Assembly: GCF_937898475.1 (NCBI RefSeq)
Contig: NZ_CALEJS010000042.1
Coordinates: 248,001-312,000 of the forward strand
DNA from: an uncultured Chitinophaga sp.
GTDB lineage: Bacteria; Bacteroidota; Bacteroidia; Chitinophagales; Chitinophagaceae
Reading direction: 5' to 3'
DNA length: 64,000 nucleotides
Below are positions 58,391-64,000 of this stretch, piece after piece. Every line of letters starts with the position of its first letter. Position 1 is the first letter of the stretch. Below the pieces are notes generated by a model that saw nothing but the letters and a program-made list of their open reading frames with translations, ran no database searches and was not told the DNA's origin. The translations under genes and the position numbers were made by a program.

Positions 58391-59131
58391 ATGATGAAAA
58401 TATTTGGCCTGATTGGCCACCCCTTAAGTCATTCCTTCTCCAAAGGGTTCTTTGCGGAGAAATTCCGGAAGGAGGGCATTAATGACTGCATATATGAAAA
58501 TTTCCCCCTGGAAAATATCAGCCAGTTCCCTGCTTTGCTGGAGCAGCATCCCGGTTTGCGGGGACTGAATGTGACCATCCCCTATAAAGAAGCGGTGCTG
58601 CCATGGCTGGATGAACTGAGTCCGGCGGCAGAGCAGATAAAGGCCGTAAACTGCATCCAGTTTCACGAAGGTATACGCATTGGTTTTAACACGGATGTAA
58701 TGGGCTTTAAAAGATCCCTGCAGCCTTTGTTAAAACCCCATCATACCAATGCCCTGGTACTGGGCACCGGCGGAGCCGCCAAAGCGGTAATGTTTGTGCT
58801 GCAGGAGCTGAATATTCCTTTTACCGTGGTGAGCCGCAATGCGCAGCAGGGGGTTATTACCTATGATACGCTGGACAAGGATATTATGACGGCGCATACG
58901 ATCATCATCAATACTTCCCCGCTGGGTATGTACCCGGAAGTTGATGCGGCGCCACCGATCCCGTATGATCTTATTACCAAACGTCATCTGCTATACGATT
59001 TGATCTACAATCCCGCGGAGACGTTGTTCCTGCAGCAGGGCGCAGCTAAGGGCGCAGCAGTTAAGAACGGATATGAGATGCTGGTGCTGCAGGCGGAAGC
59101 AAGCTGGGATATATGGAATGAGCGGGGGTAG
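58391..59131 (+). CDS. aroE: Shikimate dehydrogenase
   Basis: AroE reduces 3-dehydroshikimate with NADPH in aromatic amino acid synthesis. The 246-residue protein begins MMKIFGLIGHPLSHSFSKGF, with the Ser pair of the shikimate site, then GLNVTIPYKEAVLPWLDE with the catalytic Lys, ALVLGTGGAAKAVMFVL for the cofactor and NTSPLGMYPEVD. A TTG codon precedes two ATGs; ATG 58391 or 58394 is the start. The protein is somewhat shorter than E. coli AroE. Confidence 0.95.
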   Translation: MMKIFGLIGHPLSHSFSKGFFAEKFRKEGINDCIYENFPLENISQFPALLEQHPGLRGLNVTIPYKEAVLPWLDELSPAAEQIKAVNCIQFHEGIRIGFNTDVMGFKRSLQPLLKPHHTNALVLGTGGAAKAVMFVLQELNIPFTVVSRNAQQGVITYDTLDKDIMTAHTIIINTSPLGMYPEVDAAPPIPYDLITKRHLLYDLIYNPAETLFLQQGAAKGAAVKNGYEMLVLQAEASWDIWNERG

Positions 59132-59192
59132 GGGGCTACCAATTTATTACGGATTCCGGACTAATTTATCCTGCAGAAGAACCCCCATTACC

Positions 59193-59987
59193 CTAAGGCT
59201 TCACCAAATAATACACACAGGTAGTCACAAAATTCCTGAAAAACGGTATATACGTTACCGGTGCCCATTGCCTGCGTGGCTGCAGGCCAAATTTGTATTT
59301 ATAGATAGGATTAATGAGATAATGTTGTTTCAGCGTAACACTAAACCCCTGCTGCCGTACAATCCTTTCAAAGCGCTCAATGGAAATACCTGTATCTTTT
59401 ATTTCCATCAGCTCCTGTATGGTGCTGTCGTGCTCACCGCCGGCTTTCAGCAAAGAGCGGTACAGGGGCTTGGGCAACAGGTGAATATATGGCATCATGC
59501 TCAGCATTTTGCTGCTGCAGATCTGCTGGTGGCCGCCATGCGGCATGTACCAGGGCGGGAAACCAAAGTATACCTGTCCCCTGGGTGTTAACAGGTTTTT
59601 CAGGTAGCCGATGATCTTTGACTGATCGGGAATATGCTCTATGGCATCTTTCAGGATGATCAGGTCAAAAGCGTTGCGGAACTCTCCGAGGAAATCAACG
59701 TCGTAAATATTTTTAGTGATCAGGCGGAGCTGGCCGCTGTTCACATAAGTGCTTAAAAATTCATTGGCCAGTACGATCCTCACCGGGTCAAGATCCACCC
59801 CAACGCACGCACAGCCTTTTTCGAGAAAGGGGGTGAGTACGCCGCCTTCGCCGCAGCCTATTTCCATGACACGTAAACCTGTTGTTACAGGCATGGCCTG
59901 TTCAATGAAAGGGATCACGTAAGTGCGGGAATTATCTACCTGCTGCTGGTATCTGATGTTGGCGTCTTTATGTTGTTGTAAAGCCAT
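59193..59987 (-). CDS. Class I SAM-dependent methyltransferase
   Basis: The 264-residue protein has motif I VMEIGCGEGGVLTPFLEKG, the acidic post-I VGVDLDPVRI, motif II/III FDLIILKDAIEHIP and a C-terminal part with aromatic residues (YINFGFPPWYMPHGGH region, where the segment PWYMPHGGHQQ is visible). It has no membrane segment. Substrate is unknown; the pattern is near methyltransferases that act on small molecules or lipids. Convergent with aroE. Confidence 0.8.
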   Translation of the reverse strand: MALQQHKDANIRYQQQVDNSRTYVIPFIEQAMPVTTGLRVMEIGCGEGGVLTPFLEKGCACVGVDLDPVRIVLANEFLSTYVNSGQLRLITKNIYDVDFLGEFRNAFDLIILKDAIEHIPDQSKIIGYLKNLLTPRGQVYFGFPPWYMPHGGHQQICSSKMLSMMPYIHLLPKPLYRSLLKAGGEHDSTIQELMEIKDTGISIERFERIVRQQGFSVTLKQHYLINPIYKYKFGLQPRRQWAPVTYIPFFRNFVTTCVYYLVKP

Positions 59988-60104
59988 AAGGCGCTAAAAT
60001 AACAAAAATGTCAAATACTTTGCGTGTAAGCTGTTAGCCTATAGCTGTTGGGTTTTAGCTATCGATGACAACGGGCTGACCGTTAAAAGCTAATAGCTAA
60101 AGGC

Positions 60105-60112
60105 TATCTTTG
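60105..60112 (+). promoter_or_regulatory. Probable -7 box of truB
   Basis: TATCTTTG with the usual CA following it, ending only 4 bases before the truB ATG. If it is used, the transcript starts at or next to the ATG. Confidence 0.55.
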
Positions 60113-60116
60113 CACC

Positions 60117-60809
60117 ATGAATCAACACCAGGAAAAGAATATCTACCAGGAAGGACAGGTGCTGCTGGTTAATAAACCATTGCACTGGACCTCTTTCGAT
60201 GTAGTTCGCAAGATCAGGAATACGACCAAAGCAAAAATAGGACATGCGGGTACGCTGGATCCGCTGGCCACCGGGCTGCTGATCTGCTGCACCGGTAAAA
60301 TGACGAAGAAGATCAATGAATACCAGGCCCAGGAAAAAGAATACACCGGTACATTTACGCTGGGCGCCGTTACCCCCACTTTTGACCTCGAATCTGAACC
60401 GGAGCAGCATAAGGATACCGCAGGAATAGACGAAGCGCTGCTACACGCCACTACTGCACGTTTTATGGGAGAGCAGCAGCAGATGCCGCCCATACATTCT
60501 GCCATTAAACAGAACGGAAAACCCATTTATCACCTGGCCCGTAAAGGGGTGGAAGTAAAGGTGGAGCCTCGCCGTATCTTCATCAAAGAATTTGAATTAA
60601 CAAAGATTGAGATGCCGCTGGTGTTTTTCCGGGTGGTATGCAGTACGGGTACCTATATCCGTTCGCTGGCCAATGATTTCGGTGCTGCGCTGGGTTGCGG
60701 GGCTTATCTCAGCAGTTTATGCAGAACACGTATCGGGGAGTTTAAATTATCAGATGCGGTAGAAGTGAATGCGTTTATAGACAAATTCAAACAAGATCAG
60801 AACGGATAG
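60117..60809 (+). CDS. truB: tRNA pseudouridine synthase B
   Basis: TruB makes pseudouridine 55 in the T-loop of tRNAs. The 230-residue protein has the nucleophile Asp48 in HAGTLDPLATGLL, GTFTLGAVTPTFDLESE, and CSTGTYIRSLANDFGAAL. It lacks the C-terminal PUA domain of longer TruBs, ending soon after the catalytic domain. Only one ATG is available. It ends 13 bases inside the 3' end of the convergent tamL gene. Confidence 0.95.
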   Translation: MNQHQEKNIYQEGQVLLVNKPLHWTSFDVVRKIRNTTKAKIGHAGTLDPLATGLLICCTGKMTKKINEYQAQEKEYTGTFTLGAVTPTFDLESEPEQHKDTAGIDEALLHATTARFMGEQQQMPPIHSAIKQNGKPIYHLARKGVEVKVEPRRIFIKEFELTKIEMPLVFFRVVCSTGTYIRSLANDFGAALGCGAYLSSLCRTRIGEFKLSDAVEVNAFIDKFKQDQNG

Positions 60810-63232
60810 CCGATGGCTATGTTCCAGATGATATTTTCCCTTCGCCACTTTTTATCGGCCAAATCCCATTCGCTGATGTACCAACCATGGCGCTGCCCGG
60901 TGTAATAGGGTACTTTCAGCGGAATGCCCCAGTCAAGTCTTACCAGGAAGTAGTTGAAATCCAGCCGCAAACCGGCGCCTGTGCCCACGGCCAGGTCGTT
61001 ATACAGGGTGCTGAGGTGAAATTCGCTACCAGGGCGGGCGGGATCTTTACTCATCATCCAGATATTACCAATATCCAGGAAGGTGGCGCCTTTCAGGTTG
61101 ATGGTGCCCCTGAACATGCGGATGAGGTCAAAACGCAGTTCTATATTGCCTTCCAGCTTCATGTCGCCTGTCTGGTCGGGAAAGATCCGTGCAATCTCAG
61201 AGCTGTCTTTATAGGAGCCCGGTCCCAGTGTACGCAGCCGCCAGGCGCGGATGCTCATCGGGCCGCCGGCTGTAAACTGCCGTATGTAGGGCAGTACCTG
61301 CGATTTGCTGTAGGGCACTCCCACCCCTGCATACACACGGGTGGCCAGGGAAGCATGCAGGTTAAAGTTCCAGTAGTGGCGGTAATCTGCTTCCAGCTTT
61401 ATATAGTTGGAAATGGTAAGCCCTGTTACAGATTCCAGGTCGCTTCTGTGACCGGAGATCGTGCCTGCAATGCTGTTGAGACCATTGAGCCAAAGGCCTG
61501 ATTCTTCCAGGTTGGCGCGGAAGTAGGAATTATGGCGTTTATGAAAGATGTCGTTATTGCTGAAGATGAAGGTGATGTTCTCGCCGCCGATGAAAGCCGG
61601 TTCAAAACTTCTTTTCAGGTAAGGGTTCTTGTTTACAACGGTGTCCCTGAAGTCAGGGTCCAGGCTAACGCCTACGTAGTTCAGGGAGATGGGTTTTACG
61701 ATCCAGCGTTTGTAGGCAGACTCGTTCCACTCGTATCCGAAAGAGGCGTTGATGTTACTGATCTTGAAGCGGTCAATCCTGGACAGGTAGTCAAAACCGG
61801 CTGTCAGGCGCGTACGCATGGAAGAGCGGTTGCTCTGCCGGATGCGGAAAGGCGCGATAAAGCGCGGGAAGGTAAGATCTACCTGTACGCCGAACTGTTT
61901 GGCCTGTACTACAAAATTGTCCAGCTGGTCACGGATGGTCTCTATACCTGCGTTCAGGCTCACACTCAGCTGGTTGGCAGACCTGTTCAGGTTCAGATGC
62001 CGGTAGTTGAGGCTGATGCCGCTACCCACCAGGTAATCGCTACTGGTGCTTACCTCAAAGTTGGCGCCCAGCTCCTGTCTGCGTTTGGGCGTCAGGAACA
62101 GGTAGGCGTCCAGCTTGTTGGCCGTGTCTTTCTTTTCCCGGTATTGCAGGCTGATGGAGTTCCATACGCCCAGGTCATACAGGCGGTTAATGGTATTGGT
62201 TTGCTGCTGCTGGGAGAACAGGTCGTCCTTACGCAGCAGTACCGAGCGGGATAACACCCTGGGGCGGAGATATTCCGTTCTTGACCGGATGGTGATATAT
62301 TTCCTGGTATCTGATTTAAAGGAAGTATCGGCGGGGTTGGCGCTGAGTGGGAAATCCGGGTATACGAAGATGGAGTCAATACGGTACACTTCCCAGCGGC
62401 CAAGACTATCCTCCGGGTTCTTAATGCGCACGGTAATGTCCATGGTCGGCTTTTCCAGTCCCCGTCTTTCACTGAATATATTGGAGATGCCTTCAAAAGG
62501 GTTCAGCGGGTTGCGGAACAGTGCTTTATGAAGGGTGTCTATTTCAAATTCGATGGCATCGCGGGAAAACTTGTAGTAGCCGGCGTCTTTAGCCAGGCGC
62601 ATCAGGCGTTCCCTTTCACTGATCAGCGATTCCTGCTTGTAAGGCGTATTCTTTTTTATAAGGGAGAATGGTTGCGAAGCCTTTACCAGTTTAAGAATGG
62701 CGGAATCCTGCACATCGTAGTAAACGTTGTTGATGATAAAGTTTCTGCCCGTGTTGATCTGGTAGGTGATACTGGCTTTCTGGCGTTTGATCTTTTCCGT
62801 ATACGAGGCGGTGGCGTAAAAATAGCCCTGGTTGTTCAGGTAACTCACCATCCGGTTAACAGATTCTTTTGTTTTGATGGAATCATAGATAACGGGGGCT
62901 TCGAGGTTTCGGGGCGCCAGTACCAGGTTCCAGAACCAGTTGGATTTTTTCTCGTTGTATTTCTGGTTGTAAAGAAAGGTCTTTATCCGTGTGCCCATGA
63001 ATTTTGAGTTGGGCTGTTGCAGCATCAGCGATTTGGAGGTCAGGGAGCTACGGATGTCCTGCCTTTCGGCGGCTACCAGTCCTTCGCCTTTCACTTTGAC
63101 GGAGACGGTAGTATACAGTTGCTGGTGCTTCTGGAGGTATTTGGTGTTGGAGCAGGCCGTCAGCATTAACAGGGCAATCAGTAATACTGTATAGTTCAGG
63201 TTAAGAAAGGAGGAACTATGTGGCGGCTGCAT
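60797..63232 (-). CDS. tamL: Translocation and assembly module lipoprotein TamL
   Basis: TamL is the Bacteroidota BamA-superfamily lipoprotein that works with TamB. The 811-residue protein starts at ATG 63232 (MQPPHSSSF), which gives a lipoprotein signal with Cys in LMLTACSNTKYL. POTRA-like domains fill about residues 35-360 (for example ASITYQINTGRNFIINNVYY), followed by a 16-strand barrel domain ending at Phe in IAIGYPF. The GGPMSIRAWRLRTLGPG segment contains the family R-W loop equivalent to VRGF in BamA. A longer reading to 63286 is rejected. Confidence 0.9.
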   Translation of the reverse strand: MQPPHSSSFLNLNYTVLLIALLMLTACSNTKYLQKHQQLYTTVSVKVKGEGLVAAERQDIRSSLTSKSLMLQQPNSKFMGTRIKTFLYNQKYNEKKSNWFWNLVLAPRNLEAPVIYDSIKTKESVNRMVSYLNNQGYFYATASYTEKIKRQKASITYQINTGRNFIINNVYYDVQDSAILKLVKASQPFSLIKKNTPYKQESLISERERLMRLAKDAGYYKFSRDAIEFEIDTLHKALFRNPLNPFEGISNIFSERRGLEKPTMDITVRIKNPEDSLGRWEVYRIDSIFVYPDFPLSANPADTSFKSDTRKYITIRSRTEYLRPRVLSRSVLLRKDDLFSQQQQTNTINRLYDLGVWNSISLQYREKKDTANKLDAYLFLTPKRRQELGANFEVSTSSDYLVGSGISLNYRHLNLNRSANQLSVSLNAGIETIRDQLDNFVVQAKQFGVQVDLTFPRFIAPFRIRQSNRSSMRTRLTAGFDYLSRIDRFKISNINASFGYEWNESAYKRWIVKPISLNYVGVSLDPDFRDTVVNKNPYLKRSFEPAFIGGENITFIFSNNDIFHKRHNSYFRANLEESGLWLNGLNSIAGTISGHRSDLESVTGLTISNYIKLEADYRHYWNFNLHASLATRVYAGVGVPYSKSQVLPYIRQFTAGGPMSIRAWRLRTLGPGSYKDSSEIARIFPDQTGDMKLEGNIELRFDLIRMFRGTINLKGATFLDIGNIWMMSKDPARPGSEFHLSTLYNDLAVGTGAGLRLDFNYFLVRLDWGIPLKVPYYTGQRHGWYISEWDLADKKWRRENIIWNIAIGYPF

Positions 63233-63263
63233 TTCGATGAAAACAATTATGATATTTTTTAAA

Positions 63264-63271
63264 TAGTTTTG
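63264..63271 (+). promoter_or_regulatory. Possible -7 box before the TrmH-family gene
   Basis: TAGTTTTG at 63264-63271, 5 bases before the ATG at 63277, in the 44-base gap to the divergent tamL gene. As at truB, this would give a leaderless mRNA. Confidence 0.4.
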
Positions 63272-63276
63272 ACCCC

Positions 63277-64000
63277 ATGTTATCAAAGGCGCAAATTAAG
63301 TATATTCAATCATTACAGCATAAAAAAAACCGTCAAATATCCGGCCAGTTCACGGCAGAAGGAGATAAGATAGTGCTGGAGCTGCTCACCGGCGGGCTTG
63401 CACGGGAGGTGTATGCTACTGATGATTGGGTACATGAACAGGAAGCGCTGCTGGCAAAGCTTTCCGGGGTAGCGGTAACAGTGGTGGAACCCCAGGTGCT
63501 GAAACAGCTCTCGGCCCTCACTACACCTAACAGGGCCATTGCCCTGCTGGACATACCGCCTGCCACAGCCCCCGCGCCGCTCACCGGTACCGTATCGCTC
63601 GCGCTGGAAACCATCCAGGATCCCGGTAACCTGGGCACCATCATTCGTATAGCCGACTGGTTTGGTATCAGCAGCATATACTGCTCACCGGATTGCGTAG
63701 ATACCTACAACCCCAAAACCATTCAGGCTACCATGGGCAGCTTTGCCCGTGTGCAGGTTATCATCCATGATATTGCTGAGCTGCTGAAAACCAGCGATGT
63801 GCCCGGCTACGCCGCCACCCTGCATGGCCGTGACATTACCGCATTTGAGCGGGTTAAAGAAGGTATCCTCCTGATCGGCAATGAATCCCGCGGCCTCAGT
63901 CAGCAAATAATAGACCTCAGCACCCACCACATCACCATCCCCCGCCTGGGTGGCGCCGAATCACTGAATGCAGCTGTTGCCACCGGCATTATTTGTGGAA
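63277..64000 (+). CDS. TrmH-family (SpoU) RNA 2'-O-methyltransferase, partial
   Basis: The reading frame runs off the right edge of the window with no stop; 241 codons are visible. It begins MLSKAQIKYIQSLQHKKNRQ. The N-terminal substrate-binding (L7Ae-like) domain runs to about residue 100 and the SPOUT domain follows, with ETIQDPGNLGTIIRIADWFG (motif 1), LLIGNESRGLSQ (motif 2) and IPRLGGAESLNAAVATGI (motif 3, trefoil knot). It most resembles RlmB or TsnR-like 23S rRNA or tRNA methyltransferases; the target cannot be stated. Confidence 0.9.
   Translation, partial: MLSKAQIKYIQSLQHKKNRQISGQFTAEGDKIVLELLTGGLAREVYATDDWVHEQEALLAKLSGVAVTVVEPQVLKQLSALTTPNRAIALLDIPPATAPAPLTGTVSLALETIQDPGNLGTIIRIADWFGISSIYCSPDCVDTYNPKTIQATMGSFARVQVIIHDIAELLKTSDVPGYAATLHGRDITAFERVKEGILLIGNESRGLSQQIIDLSTHHITIPRLGGAESLNAAVATGIICG

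Noticed and set aside
60887..62254. Long plus-strand frames opposite tamL
   Set aside because: These lie inside the tamL barrel-coding region and translate to sequences without recognisable domains; they follow from codon bias of the true gene.

Overview
The window looks like a chromosomal segment of a Bacteroidota bacterium of the Chitinophaga type. Supporting signs are the gene order rpsJ to rplQ without a break, many TAnnTTTG (-7) promoter elements of the Bacteroidota sigma-ABfr class, the near absence of Shine-Dalgarno sequences, a type III glutamine synthetase, a TamL lipoprotein, a fused alpha/beta E1 dehydrogenase, and PafA-type alkaline phosphatase. The genus is an inference from protein style; no search was run. 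I see no prophage, insertion sequence, CRISPR array, tRNA or rRNA.

Region 1 (1-5077): fusA with its own promoter, then a block that separates fusA from the S10 operon. The block holds a lipoprotein sugar dehydrogenase on the minus strand, a small outer-membrane barrel, and two tandem genes for 22-23-residue amphipathic peptides with a duplicated RNA leader. These micro-peptides were found by reading the sequence and are the strongest candidate here for something undescribed.

Region 2 (5078-21853): the complete S10-spc-alpha ribosomal cluster, with secY, map, infA, rpmJ, rpoA and rplQ. It has internal promoters before rplX and infA. Its spacers hold many hairpins, several built from a short word repeated along one arm with the complement on the other.

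Region 3 (21991-39399): a zinc-ribbon membrane protein, carA, a probable non-coding RNA locus on the minus strand, an aminotransferase, a DUF1573 protein, the fused E1 enzyme, a hydroxyacid dehydrogenase, an orphan response regulator, yebC, three transporters, DedA, MarR, malate dehydrogenase and a thioredoxin-like protein.

Region 4 (39624-51640): efp-accB-accC (protein synthesis plus fatty-acid initiation). The EF-P carries an arginine-type tip loop instead of the PGKG lysine loop. A 10-copy 21-bp tandem repeat follows, then a GH43 enzyme, an LTXXQ-like protein, GSIII, purL and an alpha-oxoamine synthase.

Region 5 (51857-64000): pafA, an enoyl-CoA hydratase, two envelope-associated unknowns, a TPR protein, a ComA-like phosphosulfolactate synthase, aroE, a methyltransferase, truB, tamL and a TrmH-family methyltransferase cut by the window end. 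The ComA homologue and the alpha-oxoamine synthase lie about 6 kb apart and may bear on sulfonolipid or sulfonate metabolism.
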